DNA of 64,000 nucleotides from a virus. Shown one piece after another: positions 27,341 to 36,382 of the stretch (positions are counted from its first letter, which is position 1; the number at the start of each line of letters is the position of its first letter). The stretch covers positions 1 to 64,000 of IMG/VR virus record IMGVR_UViG_3300033149_002674; one strand, given 5' to 3'. Under the pieces are notes generated by a model. The model was not told where the DNA came from. It was given only the letters and a program-made list of their open reading frames with translations, and did no database searches. The translations under genes and the position numbers were made by a program.

Positions 27341-29335
27341 ATGCCAAACATTATAAGAAAGATTGTTGGTGAACAAATACAGACTTACGTAAAGTCATCC
27401 AAGTTTTGCAAGATAAATGCAAGGTCATGTGTTATTGGTGGTAAGTTTGGAATGTTATCAGTTGATTTATCAGGCTTTTTTAGCGCCAGCTCTTGTCAAT
27501 TGAAGCTAAGAAGAAATTCTGGTAATGGTTTAATTGCAGTAGTTAAAAATAACAAATCTGAAAATTACAATATATCTTCAAAAGTTTCAGAAGTAATAAA
27601 TGTTGATATTTCAGATTCTAAGCAATTAAGTATCATCAGGCCTGCTTCTGGTATTGGTGATGTAGAGCTTTTAGGTATCTTTTTGCTTTCTGATGAAGTT
27701 GCCGTCCCTCTAGATATTAGAGCTGAAGTTGTTAAGTGTGGAACTAAAGGAATTCGTTCTGTTGGAGATAGGTTCTTTGCAAATGAAGGGTCTATGATTA
27801 AATCTAACGAGATTGCGGAAATAGAAACAGAGCCGCCTGGAATGTTTAAAAAAGCAACTGGTGGAATGATTTTTACTGGAATGTGTGAAATTGTTAATCT
27901 TAAAATTGGCACGCCTGTCATTGAGCAACCACCAGATTTTGTGCAGGCTGTTCAAAAGGCTTCAGAGCTTATTCCAGAGCAGTCTAAAGCTAGATCCTTA
28001 GGACATGAGACTGCACTTGAAAGAGCACTTTCATTTGATCATAAACCATCTCAGGATGTTTTTGATTCAGATAACAACATATCTGTTTGTGCTGTTGGTA
28101 CAAAACTTACCATACAAGACCGCATCTTAATGAAAGATGTACCTCTTAAGCCTAATTCTAAGTATGTTCTTCTTGTACAAGGCAAGAGGATAGATGGTAA
28201 TGGACGTATAACAATAAACATTTATGGTTCCAATCTTAGAAACCACTCAATCTTTGTTGGGCCCAATGAAACTACTAAGATTCCATTTACAACTCTAGAA
28301 GCTGATTCATTCAAGATTGACATTGATAGAGGAGGTCCATCACTTGGAGATGTTTGGATATCCAGAGTTTCCATTGCTCCTTATTCTGTATTGTATGGTT
28401 ATGAAAATGATTTTACAGGAATTAGAGCTGAGAAGTCATCAGATGTTGAGTTGACATCTAAGAGATTTGCTCTTCTTAAGAGAGAGCGTTTCAATCCTCC
28501 AGAGACATTCAGCGACATTGATGGAATCATTGAAGCGAAGGGTCCGGGTCCAAATTCTTGGCTTAATAAAATACAGCCACTTTTCCCAAATGTTAAAGTG
28601 CGTTCAGATATGATTCTTACACCTGAGCCAAAGGGTGCAGCAAACATGCTAATAACACAGCTTGGCGATGTAAAGAAAGCCAATAAAATATGGCTTAATG
28701 AGTTTCAGGGTATAGTTCCAAACAAGGATGAGTTAAAGATACTGAAAGAAACTAAGGTTATATCCTCGTCATTGCCAAATGTTCAATACCTCAGGAACAC
28801 ACATGGCATAGATGCACTTTACCTACCAAAGGTTTGGCCTTATGTAGATCCTATTGCGCCAAGTGTTAAGAAGTATATCCTAATGTTCAATAGGGATACT
28901 AGAATAACAAAAGCATTTATAGAGGAGTATAAAGGTAGAGACCTTCCTACACTTGTCGTTCCTGGTCTTAGAGGAAACATCCCGCAGTTTGTAAAGGCTA
29001 CATCTGAGTATCTTGATTACAGAACACTGCTTGGATTGGTTCTCAACGCATCAGCAATAGTAGATTTTCCACAGTGTACACACTTTATGTCTGCTGTTCT
29101 TGATATGGCGTTCATAGCAGGAGTTCCTATTGTTACTACAAATCAGTGGATGTCTGTTTCCAAGCCTTCTACTTACCAGGTTCCATCACTTCTCAATAGA
29201 GGAATGACATGCCCTAAGATGGATGTGGCAATCAGATCTGTACAGGCAGCTCTGAACGACACTGATAGAAACAAGTTTGATGAATCATATAATCACAATG
29301 TTTATGCTTCAATTAAAACGGCTTTGGATTATTAA
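27341..29335 (+). CDS. Large glycan-island protein, beta domains plus possible GT-B half
   Basis: A 664-residue protein. The first 370 residues are beta-rich with two segments resembling carbohydrate-binding or jelly-roll modules (KPNSKYVLLVQGKRIDGNGR and SFKIDIDRGGPSLGDVWISR). The last 290 residues look like a nucleotide-sugar transferase half: strand-loop repeats such as NKIWLNEFQGIVPN, YILMFNRDTRITKAFIEEYKG, VVPGLRGNIPQFVKATSEYL, ASAIVDFPQCTHFMSAVLDMAFIAG and IVTTNQWM, the latter resembling the GT-B region where the donor sits. No full E-x7-E motif is seen. I infer a modular glycosyltransferase with a binding domain. AAGGAC precedes ATG 27341. Confidence 0.55.
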   Translation: MPNIIRKIVGEQIQTYVKSSKFCKINARSCVIGGKFGMLSVDLSGFFSASSCQLKLRRNSGNGLIAVVKNNKSENYNISSKVSEVINVDISDSKQLSIIRPASGIGDVELLGIFLLSDEVAVPLDIRAEVVKCGTKGIRSVGDRFFANEGSMIKSNEIAEIETEPPGMFKKATGGMIFTGMCEIVNLKIGTPVIEQPPDFVQAVQKASELIPEQSKARSLGHETALERALSFDHKPSQDVFDSDNNISVCAVGTKLTIQDRILMKDVPLKPNSKYVLLVQGKRIDGNGRITINIYGSNLRNHSIFVGPNETTKIPFTTLEADSFKIDIDRGGPSLGDVWISRVSIAPYSVLYGYENDFTGIRAEKSSDVELTSKRFALLKRERFNPPETFSDIDGIIEAKGPGPNSWLNKIQPLFPNVKVRSDMILTPEPKGAANMLITQLGDVKKANKIWLNEFQGIVPNKDELKILKETKVISSSLPNVQYLRNTHGIDALYLPKVWPYVDPIAPSVKKYILMFNRDTRITKAFIEEYKGRDLPTLVVPGLRGNIPQFVKATSEYLDYRTLLGLVLNASAIVDFPQCTHFMSAVLDMAFIAGVPIVTTNQWMSVSKPSTYQVPSLLNRGMTCPKMDVAIRSVQAALNDTDRNKFDESYNHNVYASIKTALDY

Positions 29336-29343
29336 GGAAATAA

Positions 29344-30306
29344 ATGATAAGAGTACTATATTTGCCACTCAACTCTCATGAGATAGTTCAAACAGGAATG
29401 TATGATGCGTTCAAAGCAGCAGGGTGTGAGCTTAAGGTTTTTGACTTTAATAGATCCAATATAAGACCCGGAGATATTCAGGGTGAGTTACTTAAGGTTG
29501 CCAAAGAATTCAAGCCTCACCTGGTACATATGCAACTTCAGTTTACTACGAACATTGTTCCAGATACTATTCTAAAGATTAAAAAGGCTTTGCCTAATAC
29601 GATTATCACTAACTGGACTGGAGATGTTAGAGCAAAGCCTCAGTCTGTATTTTGCAATATGGCTAAGGCTGTTGACATATCTCTAGTCTCTTCATCTGGC
29701 CAGGTTGATATGTACAAGAGAGCGTCAGGCAATCAGGACATTCGATACTGGCAGATCGGATTTGATCCAGCGAAGTATTTCGAAAAGAATAAGAACTCTG
29801 GATGGAAATATGATGTTTCGTTTGCTGCATCAAATCATACCAAAGCAGGCTTCCCAGGACATGCTGCAAGAAAGAAGACTGTAGACTTGCTTCATAGACA
29901 GTTTAAAAATAGGTTTGGACTATTTGGAATAGGATGGAAAAAGTACCGAGCTAAGTACATGCCTCAAGCAAAGATGAATGATGTGTATAATGATTCTCTC
30001 TGCTGCATCTCAGTCTCTAACTTTAATGACTTGGGTCATTACTTTTCCGATAGACTTCTGATGTGTATGGCTTCTGGAAGGCCTGTAATCTCTTTCAGAT
30101 TCCCAGGATGGGAAGATTACTTTGTGAATAATCATGACATTGTTATTGCTGATTCTATTGAGGACATTCCTAAAAAAGTCCACTGGCTAAAGAGCAATCC
30201 TGATATAGCTAACGCTATTGGTGCAGCTGGTGCGGCAAAAGTACAGGCTGAGCACTCATATCACTATAAGGTCGAGGAGCTTCTTCACATGGTGGGGTTG
30301 AAATGA
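29344..30306 (+). CDS. CgeB-like GT-B glycosyltransferase
   Basis: A 320-residue protein with the sequence style of the CgeB/DUF3880-type glycosyltransferases: IRVLYLPLNSHEIVQTGMYDAF, a KPHLVHMQLQF strand, TNWTGDVRAKP, then FDPAKYF, SFAASNHTKAGFPGHAARKKT, FGLFGIGWKKYR, and the C-terminal FSDRLLMCMASGRPVISFRFPGWEDYF, where an acidic/aromatic donor-binding motif sits. Cytoplasmic with no signal. An AAGGAAATAA leader precedes ATG. It is coupled to the next gene through ATGA. Function as a sugar transferase is likely; donor and acceptor are unknown. Confidence 0.75.
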   Translation: MIRVLYLPLNSHEIVQTGMYDAFKAAGCELKVFDFNRSNIRPGDIQGELLKVAKEFKPHLVHMQLQFTTNIVPDTILKIKKALPNTIITNWTGDVRAKPQSVFCNMAKAVDISLVSSSGQVDMYKRASGNQDIRYWQIGFDPAKYFEKNKNSGWKYDVSFAASNHTKAGFPGHAARKKTVDLLHRQFKNRFGLFGIGWKKYRAKYMPQAKMNDVYNDSLCCISVSNFNDLGHYFSDRLLMCMASGRPVISFRFPGWEDYFVNNHDIVIADSIEDIPKKVHWLKSNPDIANAIGAAGAAKVQAEHSYHYKVEELLHMVGLK

Positions 30307-31136
30307 TTTCTATTGTTTTTGGAACACATAACAGGCTTGGGAAGCTTAAGCAGGCTATGGAGTCAATCCACAAAGCAGCACAGAATATCAAAGGGTATGA
30401 GATCATCATCATTGATGGCGGCTCTACGGATGGGACTCTTGAGTATCTCAATACACAAAAGCATACCAAGGTTATCAATGAAGGCGGACTTCATGGAGTT
30501 ACTAGAGCTTATAATAGAGGATTTAGATTAGCCACTCAACCTTATCTTACTTGGTTCTCTGATGATTTTATTTATGATGAGAAGGCTCTGGAGGTTCTGG
30601 CAATAAGACTAGCCGAAGTTGATTCTAAAACGCTTCTATCTTTATCTATTGATGTAAAGGATGGCAAAGGGTTTAAGAATTATGCGCCAAATACTCCAAT
30701 AGGAGCTGGTCATACAAAGTTGTTCCAGTCGGTTGATTATTGGTCAGAGGATTTCATTACTTATGCCTCAGACAATGACTTCTCGCAGAAGATTCATATG
30801 TCTGGTGGTAAGGTTATAGCAGAGCCAAGTGCTAAGCTAACACATAATATAGATCTAAAAGACGATCTTCATAATGAGAATTTATCTCATAATCCTTGCT
30901 CTGCTAGATATAGAGAGCTTTACAAGGGTGGAATTAAAGGGTTTAATAAAACATATCCCGATGTTTGGATTAACGCAAGAAATGCAGACGATCTATATGC
31001 TAAGATTCAAAATGTAAGGTCTAATATAGGGTGGTGTAATTTCTATACTGCTAATCTATTTAATCACGAGGCCCTGTTTTCAAGTATGAATATACGTGTT
31101 GGCTCCAGAGACAAAAATTACGCTAAGGAAGTATGA
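30303..31136 (+). CDS. Glycosyltransferase family 2
   Basis: A 277-residue GT-A protein. The opening ISIVFGTHNRLGKLKQAMESI, then EIIIIDGGSTDGTLEYL and GVTRAYNRGF, fit GT2. The metal-binding region is LTWFSDDFIY rather than the more usual NND or DxD, still an acidic pair. The second half departs from the other GT2s in the island and includes TYASDNDFSQKIHMSGGKV, which may hold the catalytic acidic pair. Coupled at both ends (ATGA with the CgeB-like gene and with the sulfotransferase), so the transferase and the sulfation enzyme are probably made together. Confidence 0.8.
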   Translation: MISIVFGTHNRLGKLKQAMESIHKAAQNIKGYEIIIIDGGSTDGTLEYLNTQKHTKVINEGGLHGVTRAYNRGFRLATQPYLTWFSDDFIYDEKALEVLAIRLAEVDSKTLLSLSIDVKDGKGFKNYAPNTPIGAGHTKLFQSVDYWSEDFITYASDNDFSQKIHMSGGKVIAEPSAKLTHNIDLKDDLHNENLSHNPCSARYRELYKGGIKGFNKTYPDVWINARNADDLYAKIQNVRSNIGWCNFYTANLFNHEALFSSMNIRVGSRDKNYAKEV

Positions 31137-31945
31137 GTTTAGAAGATATTAAAGCACCATCTAATGACAAGCTAATTAGCTTTTTCCATATACCTAAGAC
31201 AGCTGGCACAAACTTTACCTATGTAATTAAGAATAATTATAAGGGCCATATCATTGATGATAAAAAGTTTGAGGCTCTCGATAGGCAGACCAGGAAAAAG
31301 CTTTGCACATGGGGTCATGGTGGTCACTACAATGCTATCAATCATGATGCTGTTATGTTTGTGTTTCTAAGAGACCCTGTTGAGCGAGTGGTATCCCATT
31401 TTGTAGAGCATAAGGGAAATAGATACACAAACCCTAGCTTTACACTTGAAGAGATGTTTCTCAAGAGACCAGATATTTATCTTGGTGAAAAGCCTCCTAC
31501 ACCTAATGATCTAAAGAGAGCTGGTATCAATTCAGCACACTGGGGAAGAGATTTTTATTGTAGAGCACTTTCAGGACAAGGATACCTTAAGTTTGATCCA
31601 TGGAAGGTTACCGAAGAAGATAAGGATAATATTATATCTAACATGAAGGATAATAAGGTTGTTCTTCTAAACTCTGCAGGTAAAGAAATTGAAGTTCCTA
31701 CAGTCTTTGGAATCACTGAGAGGTTTGATGATTCACTTAAGCTTTTCCAAAAGGTAGCTGGCTGGCATACTATCAAGTATCAAGAGCTATCTAAGCGTAG
31801 AGCTTATAACCATGGCAAGAGAAGGTATAATGCTTCTGAAAATCTTCTTGCCGCAATTAAGAAGCATAACGCTTTTGATATAGAAATTTACGAAGAAGCT
31901 AAGAAGCTATTCGATAAGGAACTAGAACATTTTGGGATTAAGTAA
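31133..31945 (+). CDS. Sulfotransferase (carbohydrate-type)
   Basis: A 270-residue protein with the two PAPS-binding landmarks of the Sulfotransfer_2-like family: FFHIPKTAGTNF at residues 17-28 (5'-phosphosulfate loop, with K22 and T23) and FVFLRDPVERVVSHF at 76-90 (3'-phosphate motif, R80, S88). The family transfers sulfate from PAPS to sugar hydroxyls, using host-made PAPS in a case like this. No signal peptide or membrane anchor is seen, unlike the eukaryotic Golgi enzymes, so it should act in the cytoplasm. Its position between a GT2 and a methyltransferase suggests sulfation of the glycan made by this island; a protein tyrosine target cannot be excluded. Confidence 0.85.
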   Translation: MSLEDIKAPSNDKLISFFHIPKTAGTNFTYVIKNNYKGHIIDDKKFEALDRQTRKKLCTWGHGGHYNAINHDAVMFVFLRDPVERVVSHFVEHKGNRYTNPSFTLEEMFLKRPDIYLGEKPPTPNDLKRAGINSAHWGRDFYCRALSGQGYLKFDPWKVTEEDKDNIISNMKDNKVVLLNSAGKEIEVPTVFGITERFDDSLKLFQKVAGWHTIKYQELSKRRAYNHGKRRYNASENLLAAIKKHNAFDIEIYEEAKKLFDKELEHFGIK

Positions 31946-31952
31946 GGAACAA

Positions 31953-32849
31953 ATGTCAGAGGAAGATAAGAAAGAAATTAAGCTACATATTGGGTGTGGT
32001 ACCGTTTACCTTGAGGGATATGTAAACATTCATCCAGCACCAGATGGTCTTGCACCGCTATGTCCAGAAGATGTAGAGATTAATAAGACCACTGTTGATG
32101 AATATTATAAGACTGGGTTCTCTGAGCGCCCCAAGAAGCACATTGCAGACCTTGTAAGTACACTTGACGCTCTTCCAAGTAAGCTTGGGTATAGGCCTGG
32201 ATACCCAGGCTCTCAGAGTGGATATGTTTGGAATGATGGAGTATCTGAAAGTGTTGATAATCCAGTAGATGAAATCTGTATGTTCCATGTTCTTGAGCAT
32301 ATCCCAAAGTACGATCTTGATGATGCAGTTCGTAAGATTGCACTTATGCTTAAGCCAGGTGGACGCTTCCGTGTAGCTGTTCCTGACTTTGACGCAATCG
32401 TTCTTGAGTACGCTCAAAAGCTTCAGGAAGGTATATCTGAGGAAGATAAGGAGTGGTACTACCGCTTTGTTCATGGAACTCAAAAGGATATCTATTCACA
32501 TCACTACTGTGGATACAATAGACACAGGCTTGAAGAGCTTCTAAGACGTTTCGGCTTTGATAAGTTTGAAGATCTTCCTAATCAGAACTTTTATCCATCA
32601 GTTCATTTGATGGCGTACAAGGCTGAAGAAGTAAAGGTTGAGTATAATAATGATTTAGGTATAGCTGGAGATATCACAATAACTTCTGGCTCAGGTGGCG
32701 GCAATTATCTTGCATCAGATATTACATTTGGGTCGTCTTCAACCCCAACAGCAATTACAAGCACTTCCGGAAAAGGAATTGTTATAGATGAGGACGGCAA
32801 TACAGTTATTGAGGGCGATCTTCATGTTACAGGAAAACTAATAGTTTAA
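31953..32849 (+). CDS. Methyltransferase fused to a fibre-like C-terminal tail
   Basis: Start set at ATG 31953, which has TAAGGAAC just upstream; an in-frame TTG at 31932 lies inside the sulfotransferase and is less likely. The 298-residue product begins with KLHIGCGTVYLEGYVNI, the SAM-binding motif I of class I methyltransferases with a characteristic HIGCG, then ICMFHVLEHIPKYDLDDAVR, LKPGGRFRVAVPDFD and a C-terminal catalytic cap ending near residue 225. The last 65 residues are unrelated to the enzyme: Gly/Ser/Thr-rich, then GIVIDEDGNTVIEGDLHVTGKLIV-type text (24 residues, shown here as GIVIDEDGNTV and IEGDLHVTGKLIV), which resembles the GDFGISGKLTVDG modules of the fibre gene at 50930. 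The enzyme may therefore be tethered to, or act on, the fibre. Confidence 0.78.
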   Translation: MSEEDKKEIKLHIGCGTVYLEGYVNIHPAPDGLAPLCPEDVEINKTTVDEYYKTGFSERPKKHIADLVSTLDALPSKLGYRPGYPGSQSGYVWNDGVSESVDNPVDEICMFHVLEHIPKYDLDDAVRKIALMLKPGGRFRVAVPDFDAIVLEYAQKLQEGISEEDKEWYYRFVHGTQKDIYSHHYCGYNRHRLEELLRRFGFDKFEDLPNQNFYPSVHLMAYKAEEVKVEYNNDLGIAGDITITSGSGGGNYLASDITFGSSSTPTAITSTSGKGIVIDEDGNTVIEGDLHVTGKLIV

Positions 32850-32857
32850 GGAAAGAT

Positions 32858-33547
32858 ATGACAGAACTAGGATTAAACTTTCAGAATTGGGATGAGTTCT
32901 TTGATAAGATACCATTCACATTCTTTATGACATCACAAATTCAGAAGAAGTACATTGAAACAATCAAGGCTAACACACCTGACGGTGGTAAACTACTCGA
33001 AATTGCAGGTGGCTCTGGGTACACATCTGCCGTTGTTGCAGACGTTGTTAGAACCAAAAACGGTACTGTTACTTTCTCTGATCTTGAACAGACTTTGACT
33101 GATAAGGTTAAGGATAACTTCGATTCAATTGTGAATCTTGACTTCAAGGCAGCGGACGCTTTCAAGCTACCATTCGAGGATGATTCTTATGACGTTATCT
33201 TCCATCAGGGATTCCTTGAGCACTTCAGCGATGAAGACATCATCAAGTTCCTCCAGGAGCAAGCTCGTGTTGCTGAGAAGATTGTATTCGATGTACCAAA
33301 TGGTCGTCGTTGGAATAAGTATCAGGAGTTTGGTAACGAGCGCTTCCTGAGCCACAAGCAGTGGGTTCAGATTGCGAAGGATGCTGGGCTTCATGTTCAT
33401 TATCACACAGCACGCCGCTTCACTAATGGCTGGAAGAAATGGGTTCCAGTTGCTATTCAGAATTCAGAATGGTTTCACAGAAACTTCGGTGAGTCATCAA
33501 TTGTTGTATGCTCATCAATGCCTCTTAATGAGAGCATAGGTAAGTAA
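32858..33547 (+). CDS. Class I SAM-dependent methyltransferase
   Basis: A 229-residue protein with LLEIAGGSGYTSAVVADVV (motif I, the SAM loop), VTFSDLEQT (motif II acidic residue), AADAFKLPFEDDSYDVIFHQGFLEHF (motifs III/IV) and VAEKIVFDVPNGRRW. Size and order fit the ubiquinone/menaquinone-type and Methyltransf_11/25 group. The substrate cannot be read from sequence; the neighbouring glycan genes suggest a sugar. AAGGAAAGAT precedes ATG 32858. A strong terminator follows 22 bases after its stop, so it probably ends this transcription unit. Confidence 0.82.
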   Translation: MTELGLNFQNWDEFFDKIPFTFFMTSQIQKKYIETIKANTPDGGKLLEIAGGSGYTSAVVADVVRTKNGTVTFSDLEQTLTDKVKDNFDSIVNLDFKAADAFKLPFEDDSYDVIFHQGFLEHFSDEDIIKFLQEQARVAEKIVFDVPNGRRWNKYQEFGNERFLSHKQWVQIAKDAGLHVHYHTARRFTNGWKKWVPVAIQNSEWFHRNFGESSIVVCSSMPLNESIGK

Positions 33548-33569
33548 CTGTCGAGTTCATACTTCTCCG

Positions 33570-33598
33570 AGCCCTGCTATTTATAGCGGGGCTTTTTT
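33570..33598 (+). terminator. Rho-independent terminator inside the glycan island
   Basis: AGCCCTGCTA (33570-33579), loop TTTA, TAGCGGGGCT (33584-33593), then six T (33593-33598). Ten pairs, one G-T. The next start codon begins on the base after the T-run, so the GGGG of the 3' arm is the only SD-like sequence available to that gene. Confidence 0.85.
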
Positions 33599-34459
33599 AT
33601 GAAGATATCTCTAGTTATCTCTATTAAGAACAGGACCAAGTTATTCTCTAGGTCTATTAAAATGTACAATAAACAAACCATCCCCAAAGAAGATTGGGAG
33701 ATGGTTGTTGTCGATGATATGTCTGATGAAGATGTGTTGGGTACATTAAAGAAACATGCCAAGTTTAACTGGCAGTATATTAAGATGGATTCTAAGAAGA
33801 ATGACTTCCCTATTTATTGGGGGCCATCACTTTCAAACAACATAGGCTTCAAGTCTGCGAAGGGTGAGGTCTTGGTCATCACAGGGCCTGAAATGCTTAT
33901 GCAGGAAGACGCTCTGGAGATTTCTTATGAGACAGCGATGAAGGGTGTTGCGGCATACGGTCACGTTCTTCATTCTCATAATAAGTTTGTGAGGTTGATG
34001 GATTCAAACCCTGCAATGGAAGAGTATCCATTCAAGCGTTTGTTCGCTCTTCCAACGGCCAAGAATGGTTATCCGGATATCACTAAGGATAACTTCTACT
34101 GGTTTTGGACTGCGGTTAAGAAAGAAACCATCATCAACATGGGTGGGTGCGATGAAAATCTCATGAAGGGTATATGCGCTGACGATGATCTATTTGCAGA
34201 CAAAGCAAGAATGATTGGTTGCGAGCCAGTTCACGAGATGAGAGTTAAGGGTATTCATCAGGAGCACTTGACTGCAGATAAGGCTGACCCAAAAAGGATT
34301 CGTTGGAATCCAACCTGGGAAAAAGCAAGACATATAAACACTAAGTATTTAGAGGATTGGAGGGCAGACCCCAATCGCTCAGCTATTTCTAATGAGGGCA
34401 GGGACTGGGGTTCCGAAAAGCTTGTTATAGAGAGGGTTGAATCTAAGGAGACAAATTGA
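33599..34459 (+). CDS. Glycosyltransferase, GT2/galactosyltransferase-like
   Basis: A 286-residue GT-A protein: MKISLVISIKNRTKLFSRSI, EMVVVDDMSDEDVLGTL (nucleotide-binding pair), an ITGPEMLMQEDAL stretch in place of a typical DxD loop, and MGGCDENLMKGICADDDLFADKAR, which matches the C-terminal galactosyltransferase motif (GxDE..xGxxxEDxDL type). The start is unusual: ATG is placed immediately after the terminator T-run. No in-frame alternative retains the GT2 opening, so I keep it. It must be expressed by read-through or a promoter overlapping the preceding gene. The stop overlaps the next TTG start by four bases (TTGA). Confidence 0.82.
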   Translation: MKISLVISIKNRTKLFSRSIKMYNKQTIPKEDWEMVVVDDMSDEDVLGTLKKHAKFNWQYIKMDSKKNDFPIYWGPSLSNNIGFKSAKGEVLVITGPEMLMQEDALEISYETAMKGVAAYGHVLHSHNKFVRLMDSNPAMEEYPFKRLFALPTAKNGYPDITKDNFYWFWTAVKKETIINMGGCDENLMKGICADDDLFADKARMIGCEPVHEMRVKGIHQEHLTADKADPKRIRWNPTWEKARHINTKYLEDWRADPNRSAISNEGRDWGSEKLVIERVESKETN

Positions 34460-35454
34460 AGACAGCAGTAATTACAGGCATAACAGGGCAGACAGGTTCA
34501 TATCTCGCAGAGATCCTTTTAGATAAAGGATACAAGGTTTACGGTCTTCGTAGGCGTGCGTCTACTTTTAACACTGAGCGCATTGACCACGTACTAGAAG
34601 ACCCTCATGTTGATGATAGAGTAGAGCTAGTGTACGGAGATCTTGCGGACTCTTCGTCTATCATTTCGTTGGTGAACGATACCAAGCCGGAATTGTTCTT
34701 CAACATGGCAGCGCAGTCGCATGTTAGAGTCTCATTTGAGATTCCAGAGTACACATTCGACATTGATGCCACTGGTGTTGTTAGATGTCTTGATGCATTG
34801 CGCAGGTTCTCACCTGAAACTCGATTCGTACAGTCTTCTACATCAGAGCTGTACGGCTCAACGCCAGCTCCACAGGATGAGAGTACTCCATTCCATCCAA
34901 GATCTCCGTATGCAGCTGCAAAGATAGGCGGATACTGGGCTACGGTTAATTATAGAGAAGCATATGGCATGCACGCATCCAATTCCATCTCATTTAACCA
35001 TGAAGGACCACGCAGAGGCGGCACATTTGTGACTAAGAAGATCACTCAGGCAGCTGCACGCATCAAATTCGGTCTCCAGGATAAGCTGTATCTTGGAAAT
35101 CTTGATGCAAAGCGTGACTGGTCACATGCAAAGGACGTTGCAAGGGCTCAATACATGATTGCTACAGCTGATAAGCCCTGTGATTACGCAATTGGCTCTG
35201 GAGAATCGCATTCTGTGAAGGATTTCTTGCACTTGGTGTTTGATAAGATGGGTTTGGATGTTGAAAAGCACGTAGAATTCGACCCAAGGTACCTTAGGCC
35301 ATCAGAAGTTGACCATCTTGAGTGCAATCCAGCCAAGATCAAGTCTGCTTTGGGTTGGGAACCTGAATATTCCTTCGATAAACTTGTCGAGGAGATGGTT
35401 GAATACGACTTGGAATTAGCAAGGAAAGAAAAGCTACTTAAGGATAACTCATGA
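34456..35454 (+). CDS. gmd: GDP-mannose 4,6-dehydratase
   Basis: A 332-residue short-chain dehydrogenase/reductase of the extended type. It has the NAD(P) loop TGITGQTGSYL (residues 7-17), RRRAS with STFNTERIDH typical of GMD, the VQSSTSELYGS region (125-135) and the YAAAK catalytic pair Y152/K156. GMD converts GDP-mannose to GDP-4-keto-6-deoxymannose. The family is about 320-370 residues, so this is full length. TTG is the start (34456) with AAGGAG spaced correctly upstream. It is followed by GDP-fucose synthase with an ATGA overlap, the same two-step pair found in bacterial fucose operons. Confidence 0.9.
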   Translation: MKTAVITGITGQTGSYLAEILLDKGYKVYGLRRRASTFNTERIDHVLEDPHVDDRVELVYGDLADSSSIISLVNDTKPELFFNMAAQSHVRVSFEIPEYTFDIDATGVVRCLDALRRFSPETRFVQSSTSELYGSTPAPQDESTPFHPRSPYAAAKIGGYWATVNYREAYGMHASNSISFNHEGPRRGGTFVTKKITQAAARIKFGLQDKLYLGNLDAKRDWSHAKDVARAQYMIATADKPCDYAIGSGESHSVKDFLHLVFDKMGLDVEKHVEFDPRYLRPSEVDHLECNPAKIKSALGWEPEYSFDKLVEEMVEYDLELARKEKLLKDNS

Positions 35455-36380
35455 AGACAATTTTAGTAACAGGTGGTAATGGTTTCTTAGGTAAGCACCT
35501 AAAAGAGAAGTTTAGGAAGGCTAAGGCTCTTAATATTATCTATCCATCATCAAAAGAGGTTAATTTACTACGTCAAGATGCTGTCATGGACCTATTTGAG
35601 CGTGAAAGACCCGATTCAGTGCTCCATATGGCAGCAATTTGCGGCGGAATAGGTGCTAACAAGGAATCTCCAGCGGATTTCGTCCATCTGAACTCAAAAA
35701 TGACCTGTAACATCTTCGATGCGGTCCTTAAGTACGGAACTGAATCACTTTACACGCTTGGTTCCGTTTGTTCGTACCCAAAACACTGTCCAGTGCCTTT
35801 TCAGGAGGACGATTTGTGGAATGGGTACCCTGAAGAGACAAATGCTCCCTATGGAACCGCAAAACGACTTCAATTAGTCATGCAGCAGTCATTCATGCAG
35901 CAGTACGGCCTAAAAGGCGCTCATCTCATCCCTGTTAATATGTATGGCGAGCATGATCACTTCGATTTGGAGAAATCACACGTCATTCCAGCTCTCATTC
36001 GTAAATTTGTAGAAGCTAAGGAGAATGGCGACCCAAATGTGACTTGCTGGGGCACTGGCTCTGCAACAAGAGAGTTTTTGTATGCAGGTGATGCTGCAGA
36101 AGCAATATCATATGCTGTACTATCAAACTTCTCAAATCCTGAGCCAATTAACTTAGGTGTTGGTTATGATATCTCTATTAAAGATCTGGCTACTAAAATA
36201 TCTGATATAATAGGTTATGAAGGAGATATTATCTGGGACACAACTAAACCAGACGGTCAGCCTAAGCGAATGTTGGATGTATCACGGGCTGAGGAGCTAC
36301 TAGGATTTAAAGCTTCGACCTCTTTTGATGATGGATTGCGCAAGACCATTGAATGGTACATGTATAACCAAGTAGGATAA
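35451..36380 (+). CDS. fcl: GDP-L-fucose synthase
   Basis: A 309-residue protein with TGGNGFLG (7-14) for NADPH, LHMAAICGGIGANKESPADF (the GDP-fucose synthase signature region), LGSVCSYPKHCPVPF and the NAPYGTAKR block with Y134/K138. It carries out the 3,5-epimerisation and 4-reduction of GDP-4-keto-6-deoxymannose to give GDP-L-fucose. The usual length is about 310-320, so it is intact. It is coupled to gmd by ATGA, so the phage encodes both steps from GDP-mannose. The GDP-fucose would serve one of the neighbouring glycosyltransferases. Confidence 0.9.
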   Translation: MKTILVTGGNGFLGKHLKEKFRKAKALNIIYPSSKEVNLLRQDAVMDLFERERPDSVLHMAAICGGIGANKESPADFVHLNSKMTCNIFDAVLKYGTESLYTLGSVCSYPKHCPVPFQEDDLWNGYPEETNAPYGTAKRLQLVMQQSFMQQYGLKGAHLIPVNMYGEHDHFDLEKSHVIPALIRKFVEAKENGDPNVTCWGTGSATREFLYAGDAAEAISYAVLSNFSNPEPINLGVGYDISIKDLATKISDIIGYEGDIIWDTTKPDGQPKRMLDVSRAEELLGFKASTSFDDGLRKTIEWYMYNQVG

Positions 36381-36382
36381 TT

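Noticed and set aside
31932-31952. TTG start for the methyltransferase
   Set aside because: ATG 31953 has a well-placed AAGGA and avoids overlap with the sulfotransferase end.
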